Shown: in pieces, positions 25,861 to 34,380 of the stretch
Layout of the letters: every line of letters starts with the position of its first letter
Numbering within the stretch: the stretch's first letter is position 1
DNA from: Gaiellasilicea sp963811885
Lineage (GTDB): Bacteria; Actinomycetota; Thermoleophilia; Gaiellales; Gaiellaceae
Direction of reading: 5' to 3'
DNA length: 64,000 nt
Assembly: GCA_963811885.1 (NCBI GenBank)
Contig: CAWETB010000015.1
Span: forward strand, 1,426,001 to 1,490,000
Program-made: the position numbers and the translations under genes
The notes under the pieces: generated by a model
Seen by the model: only the letters and a program-made list of their open reading frames with translations
What the model was told of the DNA's origin: nothing
The model's database searches: none

Positions 25861-26686
25861 ATGAGCGTTCAGATCGCAGACTCGGAGCTCAAGGCGCGCC
25901 ATCGCGCGATGTGGGGCTCAGGCAACTATCCGCTGATGGTCGACACGTTCCTGCTGCCCGTCGGCGAGCGGCTGGCGGAGGCGTGCGGCCTCGGCCCAGG
26001 CATGCGCGTGCTCGACGTCGCGGCCGGGACGGGAAACGCCTCACTGCCGGCCGCCCGTCGCGGCGCCGAGGTCACCGCCAGCGACCTGACGCCGGAGCTG
26101 CTCGACGCCGGTCGTGAGATCGCAGAGGCAGAAGGTCTCGAGCTCGAGTGGGTCGAGGCCGACGCCGAGAACCTGCCGTTCGCGGACGAGTCGTTCGACG
26201 TGGTCATGTCCGCGATCGGCGTCATGTTCGCGCCGCATCATCAAGCCGCCGCCGACGAGCTCGCGCGCGTCTGCCGTGTGGGCGGGAAGGTCGGCACTCC
26301 TCAGCTGGACGCCGGAGGGGATGCTCGGCGCCCTCTTCGCCACGATGAAGCCGTTCGCGCCCGCTCCCCCGCCCGGTGTGCAGCCCCCACCGCTCTGGGG
26401 CGGCGAGGACTACCTGAGGTCGCTGCTCGGCGACCGGGTGGAGCTCGACACGCTCGAGCGGGAGTGTCTGGAGATCACCGCCTTCCAGAACCCGCGCGGG
26501 TACGGCGAGCACTTCAAGGCCCACTACGGGCCGACGATCGCCGTGCGGGCGAATGCGGAGCGCGAGGGTCGTGCGCAGGAGTTCGACGATGCGCTCGACG
26601 CCTTCTGTGACGAGTGGAACCTCGGCACGGCGGAGAACGGTCGCTTCGAGCAGGAGTACCTGGTCGCCGTCGGCACGAAGCTCTGA
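25861..26686 (+). CDS. Class I SAM-dependent methyltransferase (frameshifted)
   Basis: About 274 residues. Motif I VLDVAAGTGNASLPAARRGA, motif II SDLTPELLDAG, and ADAENLPFADESFDVVMSAI are clear UbiE/small-molecule methyltransferase features. The frame changes near 26295, between GGKVGTPQ and SWTPEGMLGALF. ATG 25861 follows GGGAGGA. A closely similar protein lies at 33205 (both have SWTPxG, PPPxGVQxPxLWG and YGPT), so these are paralogues. Substrate unknown. Confidence 0.85.
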
Positions 26687-26695
26687 GTCGACGCG

Positions 26696-28036
26696 CTAGG
26701 GCGTGATGTTCTGGTTGAGGCGGAAGACGTTGTCGGGGTCCCACTCGCGCTTGAGTGCGACGAGCCGCTCGTACTTCGCGTCGCCGTAGATCACGCGTGC
26801 GACGTCGCGTCCGACCTCGGTGACGTCGTTCACATAGCGCCCGACTGATGCATGCGGGGCCGCCGAGTCGACGGCGGCCCGCGCCCAGGAGCGGCAGTCC
26901 TCGTCGAGCGCACCGTCGTCCCAGGCGATCTCGGCGCCTGCCCAGAAAGCGGCGTCGCGACCCGTGAACGCCGTGTCTTCCTCGGACACGGCCGCGATCG
27001 CGCGACCCCAGGCCCAGACCGAAAAGCCACCCTCGGCTCCCTCGGGTACCCGGGAGACCTGGTCGGCCCAGTCGCGCACCAGCGCCTCGGGGAGCGAGTC
27101 GAGGAACGAGCTCTTCATCGAGAACCGCTGCCCCCACTCCATCGGCGCGTCGAACAGACGCTGCGACGCCAGGTACGGCTTCGCCTCGACCGAGTCCTCG
27201 AGCGGATCGGCGAGCGCTCGCAGTACGGCGAGGTCGCGCTCCGCGTCCGCCGGCGTCCCGCTGTGGAGCACGGACACCGTCGCGACCGGCTCGCGGGCAT
27301 CCCGTGCGACGGCCATGCCGAACGACGTCCACAGCTCGTCAGGCCCTTCCTCCACGAGCTCGCGGTAGCACTCGGCCAGCTCGTCGGCCCGCTCGATCGG
27401 GTGCGTGACCGTGCCGTGCGTCACCTGCCCCTCGAAGGGGTGCAGAAGGAACTCGAACGACGTCACGATCCCGAAATTCGCACCGGCTCCTCGCATGCCC
27501 CAGAAGAGCTCCGGATTCTCGTCCTCGCTTGCCCGCACGACCCGGCCGTCTGCGGTCACGAGCTCGACCGCACGCAGGCTGTCGATCGTCAGGCCGAGCT
27601 TGCGCTGCAGCCGGCCCATGCCGCCGCCGAGCGTGAGGCCGGCCACCCCGGTATGCGAGACGACGCCCACCGGGCAGACGAGCCCGTGCGCCTGCGCCGC
27701 GTCGTCGAGCTCGGCGAGCAGCGTGCCGCCGCGCACGCGGGCGATGCGCCGCTCAGGATCGACGTCGGCGCCCCGCATCTGCGAGAGGTCGATCACGATC
27801 CCGTCGTCGCAGGTCGAGAAGCCGGGGATGCTGTGGCCGCCGCACCGAACGGCGACGATCAGCTCCTGCTCACGGGCGAACCGGAGGGCCGCGACGACGT
27901 CGTCGGTGCCCGTCGGCCGCACGATCAGCGCCGGCCGACGGTCGATCATGCTGTTCCAGACCGCGCGCGCCGCGTCGTAGCCCGGGTCGTCGGGGCGCAC
28001 GATCTCGCCCGCGAAGCCGTTGGTCAGCTTGGCCAT
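26696..28036 (-). CDS. FAD-linked oxidoreductase, berberine-bridge/6-hydroxynicotine oxidase type
   Basis: About 446 residues. FAD_binding_4 domain with the covalent-His motif RCGGHSIPGF, HTGVAGLTLGGGMG for the phosphate loop, and a C-terminal BBE segment (WDPDNVFRLNQNI). The residue that would form the second (Cys) flavin link in bicovalent members is not seen at the aligned place, so a single His link is likely. ATG 28036; a GTG seven codons upstream has TAAAAG at 7 nt and is a real alternative. Substrate unknown. Confidence 0.88.
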   Translation of the reverse strand: MAKLTNGFAGEIVRPDDPGYDAARAVWNSMIDRRPALIVRPTGTDDVVAALRFAREQELIVAVRCGGHSIPGFSTCDDGIVIDLSQMRGADVDPERRIARVRGGTLLAELDDAAQAHGLVCPVGVVSHTGVAGLTLGGGMGRLQRKLGLTIDSLRAVELVTADGRVVRASEDENPELFWGMRGAGANFGIVTSFEFLLHPFEGQVTHGTVTHPIERADELAECYRELVEEGPDELWTSFGMAVARDAREPVATVSVLHSGTPADAERDLAVLRALADPLEDSVEAKPYLASQRLFDAPMEWGQRFSMKSSFLDSLPEALVRDWADQVSRVPEGAEGGFSVWAWGRAIAAVSEEDTAFTGRDAAFWAGAEIAWDDGALDEDCRSWARAAVDSAAPHASVGRYVNDVTEVGRDVARVIYGDAKYERLVALKREWDPDNVFRLNQNITP

Positions 28037-28218
28037 GTCGCCCGGTCTCACTGCCACTGCCGCTCTTTTACACGAACCACCTGTTTGACCACTCAGTAGA
28101 CGATCGTGGCAGACTGCACTAGCGTCGCTCGGGTGCGAGCCATCGATGTCAGCAACTGAGGTGCGTTTCCAGGGACGCCCTTTCGGGGGAGGGGCGCCGG
28201 AGGGAAGAAACCGATCAG

Positions 28219-28950
28219 GTGCGTGTGAATATCGGACTGGTTTCTGCTGCGGTTCTGGCTGCTCTGACAGTCGCAACGGCTTCGCCCGAGCGCGCCGCGA
28301 GCTCCGCGGGCTGCGGTCGGGGCGCCGTCGGTGCGGGCAGCTACGCGTACGCGGGCTATCAGGCGGCCTCGAGTGCCCACGGCGTGCGCGCGACGATCAC
28401 AGCGCGTTCGATCCCGAACGTCGGGGCTGGCCACGTCGCTGCGTGGATCGGCGTTGGTGGCCCCGGCAGCGGACCGGGCGACACCGACTCGTGGCTCCAG
28501 GCTGGCGTCGCCGCCCTCCCGGGCGAACAGCCTTTCGTCTATACGGAATTCGTTCACCCCGACCGACCGCCTGAGTTCAGGACGATCGCCTCCAACGTCG
28601 TCGCGGGTCGACCTCATCGCCTCGCCGTGCTGGAGATCAAACAACGGCCGGGTTGGTGGCGCGTCTGGGTTGACGGCTCCATCGTGGTGGACGCGATCCG
28701 CCTCCTCGGCACGGTCGGCGGCTGGAAGCCGATCGCGACCGCCGAGTCATGGAACGGCCACGGAAAGGCATGCAACGCCTTCGCATTTCGCTTCTACGAC
28801 GTCGCGCTCGCAAATGCGCGAGGCGGCTCATGGCGCCCGTTCGCGCCTGGGCGCCGGTTCCTGACCCGCGGCTACCGGCTGCGGCGGCTCGAGCCATCGT
28901 CGAACGGGCGCGTCGGCGCGTCGTTTGCTTTCGAGCCTTCAAGCCGCTAA
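28219..28950 (+). CDS. Secreted protein with possible G1 (glutamic) peptidase-like fold
   Basis: 243 residues. Signal peptide (VNIGLVSAAVLAALTVATAS), then a beta-rich domain. HVAAWIGVGG, then WLQAGV and VYTEFVHPD, are arranged as in the G1/eqolisin lectin-like fold, where Gln of LQxGV and the downstream Glu are catalytic. Overall similarity is weak and the protein could be a non-enzymatic lectin-like surface protein. It stands in a cluster of secreted proteins (L,D-transpeptidase, adhesin-like). GTG 28219 is uncertain; GGAGGG lies 14 nt upstream. Confidence 0.6.
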   Translation: MRVNIGLVSAAVLAALTVATASPERAASSAGCGRGAVGAGSYAYAGYQAASSAHGVRATITARSIPNVGAGHVAAWIGVGGPGSGPGDTDSWLQAGVAALPGEQPFVYTEFVHPDRPPEFRTIASNVVAGRPHRLAVLEIKQRPGWWRVWVDGSIVVDAIRLLGTVGGWKPIATAESWNGHGKACNAFAFRFYDVALANARGGSWRPFAPGRRFLTRGYRLRRLEPSSNGRVGASFAFEPSSR

Positions 28951-29023
28951 CTCACACGATCCGTGCTACGCGACGATCTCGGCAGGAGTCCCGATCCGGA
29001 TAGCCTTCGATCGGATTTCGCCA

Positions 29024-29740
29024 ATGGTCCAAAGCGTTCGACCCCACATCTGCGCAGTCGGAGCCTGCCTTGTTGCCGTGCTTGTAACCGCGTCGGCATC
29101 GCCCGCGGGACGAGCGTCCGCTCTGCGGCTGCCTGCGGCAGGTGAACTCGTCGCCTCGAGGGCGGCGGTTCGGGCTGCGCCGAGCCCGCACGCGCGGGTC
29201 GTCCGCATCATGAATCAGTTCCGGCCGGACTCGCAGTTCCAGATCGTGCTCGCGGTGAAGGCCCGGCGTGGCACGGACGGCGGTTGGTGGTACATGCTGA
29301 GCTTGCCGGGGCGGCCGAACGGGCAGCGGGGATGGGTTCGAGGCGATCTTGTCGACCTTCAGCCAGCCCGTAACCGAATCGTTGTCCACGTTCGCACGCG
29401 CACGATCGAGGTGCTGCGAATCGCGGACAGAAAGCGATTGCTCCGTGATGTCGTCGCTGTGGGCAGGCCGGGCGCCGAGACGCCGATCGGGCGCAACTTC
29501 TACGTGCAGGCACGCTTTGCTCCCGGCGATCCGTTCTTCGGGCCCTCCGTCTTGGAGACGAGTGCGTATTCGAAGCTGAGCGACTGGCCGGGCGGTGGGC
29601 TGGCGGGAATCCACGGGACGAATCGGCCGGATCTGCTCGGTCAGGCGGTCTCGCACGGCTGCGTGAGGGTCTCGAATGCAGTCGCCCGAGCTCTCGCGAG
29701 GCTTGCGCCGCTCGGTACCCCGATCGACCTGCTGCCCTAG
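29024..29740 (+). CDS. Secreted L,D-transpeptidase (YkuD) with SH3-like domain
   Basis: About 238 residues. Signal peptide (ICAVGACLVAVLVTASASPA), an SH3b-like region (AAVRAAPSPHARVVRIM ... GQRGWVRGDLVDLQ), and a YkuD domain whose active site is IHGTNRP followed by SHGCVRVSN (catalytic Cys). It forms 3-3 crosslinks or attaches proteins to peptidoglycan. ATG 29024. Convergent with the large adhesin-like gene, 4 nt between the stops. Confidence 0.9.
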   Translation: MVQSVRPHICAVGACLVAVLVTASASPAGRASALRLPAAGELVASRAAVRAAPSPHARVVRIMNQFRPDSQFQIVLAVKARRGTDGGWWYMLSLPGRPNGQRGWVRGDLVDLQPARNRIVVHVRTRTIEVLRIADRKRLLRDVVAVGRPGAETPIGRNFYVQARFAPGDPFFGPSVLETSAYSKLSDWPGGGLAGIHGTNRPDLLGQAVSHGCVRVSNAVARALARLAPLGTPIDLLP

Positions 29741-29744
29741 CTGC

Positions 29745-32105
29745 TCAGCCGGTGACCGATCCGAGGCGGCCGGCCGAGAGCGCAGCGAGGTAGGTCGCGC
29801 AGACCGGCCCGGCCGCAGCAAGCGATCGCCCGGTTCCGCGGAAGGTCACGAACCCGGAAGCGCTGGGCGTGACGGTGAAGCGAGCGATCCCGCGCGAGTT
29901 CGTTGTTGCCTGCCCGTTCACCCCGGGTCCGCGTGCGCGTACCTTTACTCCGGCCACAGGTAGGCCGAACCGGTTTCGGGCCGTGGTGCGCACGATCGAG
30001 GTCGTGCCTGCCTGCAGTTGCCTGGGCGCAGCTCCAAGGGTGCGGCAGCCGGCCTGTTGCGGCGGTGGCCTGAAGGGACCGACGACGCGAACGAGGTTGG
30101 AGGCGGTGTTGTTGAGATAGTTCGACTCCTGTTCCTCGGAGCCGACTCGGACGACATTGAGGATCTCGCCGATCTGCGTCGCGCGGGTAACGGCGGTGAT
30201 CGTCGCGGAGGCACCGGGTGCGAGCCTGCCAAGATCGCAGGCCGTCCGCGAGCAGGTTCCCTGAGACGATGTCACCGAGATCAGCGTCGTCCGATACGGG
30301 CGTTCGGAGACCTTGACCACGTTCACGTCTGCGGCCGCGGCCGGGGAGGCGTTCGTCACCTTGATCGTCCAGGTGATCCTTTGGCCGAGAAGGGCCGTCG
30401 TCGGCTGCGCCGACTTCTCGATCGCCAGGTCGACCAGTTCACCTGGCGGCGGTGTGGGTGTCAGTGGTGGAGGATCCGGGGGCGTAGGCGGCCTCGGCGG
30501 CTGGGGCGGGTCCGGCGGGAGGGGCGTCGGCGGCGTCGTGATCCGGCGGTTGGTGAAGGTGCAGACGACGAAGTCGCCGTTCGCGACCGCGCCGTCGACC
30601 TTCGTCCCCGTGACCGACACCTCCGTGATGCCGTTTCGCGTACAGGTGACTGTCGATTCGTAGTCGGCCAGGTTCGTGCCGGGGCCTGCAGTCTCACTGA
30701 CCGTCCCCTCCCCGACGCCGACTGTGTAGGGACCGGCATTGGTCCCGTTGCCGCCGCTCGCCAGCACTTGTCCGTTCAGCAGCAGGTTGAAGACGCCGGG
30801 GTCGCCGGCCGGGGCGGTGACCTTCCGCAGCTGGAGGATGGCCGTACACCGTGGCGACGCACTCGACGCGGTCACGGTCTGGCCCGCCAGCGTCCAGGTC
30901 AGCGTCCCGGCGGTGCCGAACGGGGTCTGGAAGCTGCCGATCCAGCGCCCCGGCTCGAACCGCTTGGGCTGACCGCGGTCGGCGGGTGCGGGCGCGAACT
31001 CGTTCGTCGCGCCGATCGGGACTTGAACCGGAAAGTCGTTGTCGTTGCGATAGCCCCAGACCGCCTGCTCGGGGGCGGCGCCTCGGAAGACGACGCACTC
31101 GAGCACCGCCACCAGCGGCTTCAACTTGGACTTGCGAGTGTTCGTGATCGTGCACAGCACATCGTCGCCACGCTGAACGGGCACTGAAACCGTGGCGCTC
31201 GCACCTTGGGCAACGACCTCGCCGCCGGTCAGGCAGACGATCTGCACGAGGTAGTCGGCGAGGCTCGTGCCTGGGGCGGCCGACTCGCCGACGGTGTGCG
31301 AGCCCGGATTCACGGCGACCGTGCCGGTCGTGCCGCCGTCGCCGACGGCCGGGGTATCGCCCACGGTCTCACCGTCGATCTCGAGGTGGAAACGCCCCGG
31401 ATCACTGCTCGGGTGGAGAACCTTGACGATCGTGATCGAGCCCCGACACGACGGCTTCGAGTCCTTCGAGGCCGTGACCCGGTTGCCGGTCAGCTTCCAC
31501 GTCAACGCTGGCCCCGTCGAGGCGGCCTGGAAGGCGTCCTCAACCCTGCCCGGCTCGAATACCGTCGGCTGGCCTCGATCCGCCGGGTCGGGGACGAATG
31601 TGTTCTCGAATGGCGTGACCACGGCGTCGGGGTTTGGGTTCTGGTAGCCGAAGTGCGCCAGGAACCCACCGCCCGGCGTTGCGTCGACGCACTCGACCAT
31701 CGGTACGAGCAGTCTCAGAGCGGCCTCGCAGCCGTTCTCCCAGATCGCTTGCCCCCGCGGCGTCCAGTTGTAGCCGGGAAAGATCCGCGTGACGCCCTTG
31801 TCGTCCACGTAGTCGTACGGCGGGATGATGTCGCCCCAGTCAGCCGCCGGGAAGACCGGGCCTCTGTGGTCGAGGTGGCCGCCCTGGAGGTCACCGTTGT
31901 TCGCGACCGCGGGCTCGTTCTCGACGTACGGGTTCGTTTCCGCCGACGTGGCGTGGCAGATGCGCACCTTCTTCTCGTTGTCGTTCGGCTGCGATGCCGC
32001 GGACTGGATACCGACAACGAACACACAGACCATCCCGGCCAGGACGACCACGCCGGCCCAGACTCCGCGCCGCAGACGCCGAACGCGACCCCCGTAGTCG
32101 TCCAC
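29745..32105 (-). CDS. Large secreted adhesin-like protein with repeated modules and DUF11
   Basis: 786 residues. N-terminal anchor (GVWAGVVVLAGMVCVFVVG), then two copies of a module with FGYQNPNPDAVVTPFENTF/WGYRNDNDFPVQVPIGATN and a shared DRGQPxxFEPGR tail, each followed by a prealbumin-like beta domain (ITIVKVLHPSSDPGRFHLEI; LQLRKVTAPAGDPGVFNLLL). A Pro-rich spacer leads to a DUF11 domain (DLAIEKSAQPTTALLGQRIT) and a final Ig-like domain. Probably exposed at the surface. ATG 32105. No sortase motif seen. Confidence 0.85.
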   Translation of the reverse strand: MDDYGGRVRRLRRGVWAGVVVLAGMVCVFVVGIQSAASQPNDNEKKVRICHATSAETNPYVENEPAVANNGDLQGGHLDHRGPVFPAADWGDIIPPYDYVDDKGVTRIFPGYNWTPRGQAIWENGCEAALRLLVPMVECVDATPGGGFLAHFGYQNPNPDAVVTPFENTFVPDPADRGQPTVFEPGRVEDAFQAASTGPALTWKLTGNRVTASKDSKPSCRGSITIVKVLHPSSDPGRFHLEIDGETVGDTPAVGDGGTTGTVAVNPGSHTVGESAAPGTSLADYLVQIVCLTGGEVVAQGASATVSVPVQRGDDVLCTITNTRKSKLKPLVAVLECVVFRGAAPEQAVWGYRNDNDFPVQVPIGATNEFAPAPADRGQPKRFEPGRWIGSFQTPFGTAGTLTWTLAGQTVTASSASPRCTAILQLRKVTAPAGDPGVFNLLLNGQVLASGGNGTNAGPYTVGVGEGTVSETAGPGTNLADYESTVTCTRNGITEVSVTGTKVDGAVANGDFVVCTFTNRRITTPPTPLPPDPPQPPRPPTPPDPPPLTPTPPPGELVDLAIEKSAQPTTALLGQRITWTIKVTNASPAAAADVNVVKVSERPYRTTLISVTSSQGTCSRTACDLGRLAPGASATITAVTRATQIGEILNVVRVGSEEQESNYLNNTASNLVRVVGPFRPPPQQAGCRTLGAAPRQLQAGTTSIVRTTARNRFGLPVAGVKVRARGPGVNGQATTNSRGIARFTVTPSASGFVTFRGTGRSLAAAGPVCATYLAALSAGRLGSVTG

Positions 32106-32221
32106 GCCTTAACTCTAGACGACGGCAACATCCCCTGCGGGATCGCCCGAACTGGCGGAGCCCGATCGCTTGGCGCGATTGAGCGCCGCGGCGAGTGAAG
32201 CACGCCCGGCGACGACGGGAA

Positions 32222-32255
32222 AAGGCGCCCTTTTCCTTGTTCCCGAGGGCGCCTT
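32222..32255. other. Inverted repeat of uncertain role
   Basis: AAGGCGCCC (32222-32230) and GGGCGCCTT (32247-32255) with a 16-nt loop, in the divergent spacer between the adhesin-like gene and the next plus-strand gene. On the minus strand it is followed by TTTT, weakly terminator-like. Confidence 0.35.
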
Positions 32256-32339
32256 CACCCTGAATGGACGAGCGCCGTCCGACGCCCTCGGGTAGGTTCC
32301 TGGCGACCCCACTCGATCCATATGGAGGTGCAACCGAAC

Positions 32340-32741
32340 GTGGCACTACTCGCTTACGACTACCCATTCCTCGGCGTTTTCTGGTCGATGCTCGTCTTCT
32401 TCGCCTGGGTGATCTGGTTCGTCCTGCTGTTCAGGATCATCATCGACATCTTCAGCCGGCACGACATCGGCGGCGGAAGCAAGGTGCTCTGGATCATCTT
32501 CGTGATCATCCTGCCGTTCCTCGGCGTGTTCGTGTACTTGATCGCGAACAACGAGGGAATGACGCAGCGGGCCATGGCCAAAGCCCAGGCACAACAGTCA
32601 CAAATGGACGACTACATCCGCTCGACCGCGGGCAGCGGCGGCGGTGCAGCCGCGGAGATCGACAAGGCCAAGCAGCTGCTCGACAGCGGCGCGATCACGC
32701 AGGCCGAGTTCGACGCGATCAAGCAGAAGGCGCTCGCGTAG
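32340..32741 (+). CDS. PLDc_N/SHOCT small membrane protein
   Basis: About 133 residues. Two membrane helices (FLGVFWSMLVFFAWVIWFVL, VLWIIFVIILPFLGVFVYLI) of the PLDc_N (cardiolipin-synthase N-terminal) type, and a C-terminal SHOCT motif (KAKQLLDSGAITQAEFDAIK). GTG 32340 is chosen because GGAGGTG lies 9 nt upstream, although an ATG at 32322 overlaps that site. The family is often near membrane-stress genes; no enzyme activity is expected. Confidence 0.85.
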   Translation: MALLAYDYPFLGVFWSMLVFFAWVIWFVLLFRIIIDIFSRHDIGGGSKVLWIIFVIILPFLGVFVYLIANNEGMTQRAMAKAQAQQSQMDDYIRSTAGSGGGAAAEIDKAKQLLDSGAITQAEFDAIKQKALA

Positions 32742-32830
32742 CGCACGTCGGGCCGGAGGATCTGCGTCTCGGAAGAGCGGGCGCAGGTCCTTCGGCTCGA
32801 AGGACGTCGGCGCGGGCGGTTGGTCGGCGC

Positions 32831-33029
32831 CTAGATGCGCTCGAGGCCGGCGCGCGACTCCTTGGCTTTCTGATCCTGGCGCCACGCGAAGAACAGCAGC
32901 CCGCCGACGACGATCACGATCGCCGCGCCGAGTCCGATCCGCCCAGATCGCATCGAAGATGACGATCCCGAGCACGCCGACGAGCAGGAAGGCGAGCCCG
33001 ATGCCGGCAAACTTCAGCGCGTAACTCAT
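32831..33029 (-). CDS. Small two-helix membrane protein (frameshifted)
   Basis: About 65 residues. First helix YALKFAGIGLAFLLVGVLGI; after a one-base break near 32938 the frame continues RIGLGAAIVIVVGGLLFFAW, then RQDQKAKESRAGLERI and TAG. The total is one base off a multiple of three, fitting a single indel. Convergent with the PLDc_N gene. Unknown function. Confidence 0.6.
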
Positions 33030-33204
33030 GCGCGAGTCTACGGCCGGCCGAGCCGCGTCCACCGTACGGCAACGGCCGTAGATAGGTAGGTACGCCGCCG
33101 AAGATGGGTAGGCGCCCCCGATGACGGCATGAGCGTGTCTCCGTACGGTCGATTCAGCCCGGCAAACGACAGCCGGAGCGATCAACTCACACGGAGGCTT
33201 GAAC

Positions 33205-34033
33205 ATGACCAGCATCGACACCGCCGCTCCCGACCTGGCAGCGGTCAAGCAGCGCCAGCAGGCGGCCTGGGCGAGCGGCGACTTCGCCGTCGTGGCCGCG
33301 CGCATCGTGCTCGTGGCCGAGCACCTCTGCGACACCGCCGACCTCCAGGCCGGCTGGCGCGTGCTCGATGTCGCCACCGGCAGCGGCAACGCCGCCATCG
33401 CGGCGGCACGGCACGGCTGCGAGGTGGTCGGCGTCGACTACGTCCCCGCTCTCCTCGACTGCGGCCGGCGTCGCGCCGAGGCGGAGGGCCTCGCGGTCGA
33501 GCTTCGTGGAGGGCGACGCCGAGTCGCTGCCCTTCGCGGACGGCTCCTTCGACGCCGTCACGTCCGTGTTCGGCTCGATGTTCGCGCCCGACCACGCGCA
33601 GGCGGCCGCCGAGCTGCTCCGCGTCACCAGGCCGGGCGGCACGATCGCCCTCGCCAGCTGGACGCCCGACGGCTTCATCGGCGAGCTCTTCCGCACCGTC
33701 GGCGCCTACGTGCCGCCGCCGGCCGGCGTGCAGTCGCCGATGCTCTGGGGCACCGAGTCGCATCTGCGCTCGCTCTTCGGCGACGGGATCTGCTCGCTGG
33801 AGGTCGAGGAGCGGACGTTCACGTTCAGGTTCGGCTCGGCGCGGGAGTTCGTCGACTTCTTCCGCACCTGGTACGGGCCGACGCTGAAGGCCTTCGCGGC
33901 CCTCGAGGGAGCTGCACGCAAGGAGCTCGAGGCGGATCTGATCGACCTGGCGCGCCGGTGGAACCGCCTGGGCGGCTCTGCCGCGACCGCGCTGCCCGCG
34001 ACCTACATCGAGGCCGTGGCGGTGACCCGTTGA
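33205..34033 (+). CDS. Class I SAM-dependent methyltransferase, paralogue (frameshifted)
   Basis: About 276 residues. VLDVATGSGNAAIAAARHGC (motif I), then, after a break near 33505, GDAESLPFADGSFDAVTSVF, PGGTIALASWTPDGFIGELF and WYGPTLKAF. Closely similar to the protein at 25861. ATG 33205 follows ACGGAGG. First gene of a likely transcription unit with two very small genes and an RTX-like gene. Substrate unknown. Confidence 0.84.
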
Positions 34034-34131
34034 GCCGCTTCTTCGCATGGCTCATCGCCCCCGGGCTCGAGCGCCTCGCGCTCGCGAACCAGGCGCGCCA
34101 CAAGACCGACGCCCCCGCCCCGACCAGCTGA
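34030..34131 (+). CDS. Tiny 33-residue protein
   Basis: TTG 34030 overlaps the methyltransferase stop (TTGA). It encodes SRFFAWLIAPGLERLALANQ followed by a short hydrophilic tail; amphipathic helix. Nearly every codon ends in G or C, like neighbouring genes, which supports real coding. The same frame is used by the N-terminal half of the methyltransferase before its break, so it could also be chance. Confidence 0.4.
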   Translation: MSRFFAWLIAPGLERLALANQARHKTDAPAPTS

Positions 34132-34142
34132 GGAGACACCGC

Positions 34143-34346
34143 ATGAACCTGAACCCCGATCTGCATCACCACTACGCCCTCGACCGACAGCAACGGCTGC
34201 GGGACGAGGCGGCCGCCCACAGGCTCGCCGACCGCATCCCGGCACGCACCCGGATCGCACGGCTCCTGCGGTGTGCAACCGACCGGCAGGACGCGGCACC
34301 CGCCGCGTCCGGGCCGGTCGGCAAAGCGCTCACCCAGCGCAGCTAG
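34143..34346 (+). CDS. Small hypothetical protein
   Basis: 67 residues, ATG 34143 after GAGGAGA. Helical, His-rich near the start (NPDLHHHYALDRQQRLRDEA) and basic (RIPARTRIARLLR). No family recognised. Lies between the methyltransferase and the RTX-like gene on the same strand, with short spacers. Confidence 0.55.
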   Translation: MNLNPDLHHHYALDRQQRLRDEAAAHRLADRIPARTRIARLLRCATDRQDAAPAASGPVGKALTQRS

Positions 34347-34380
34347 CTCCAAGCCCTTCTCACGAAAGGAACCACTCCGA

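Noticed and set aside
30018..32198. Long plus-strand open frames opposite the adhesin-like gene
   Set aside because: Low-complexity Arg-rich translations with no motif; explained by the minus-strand gene.
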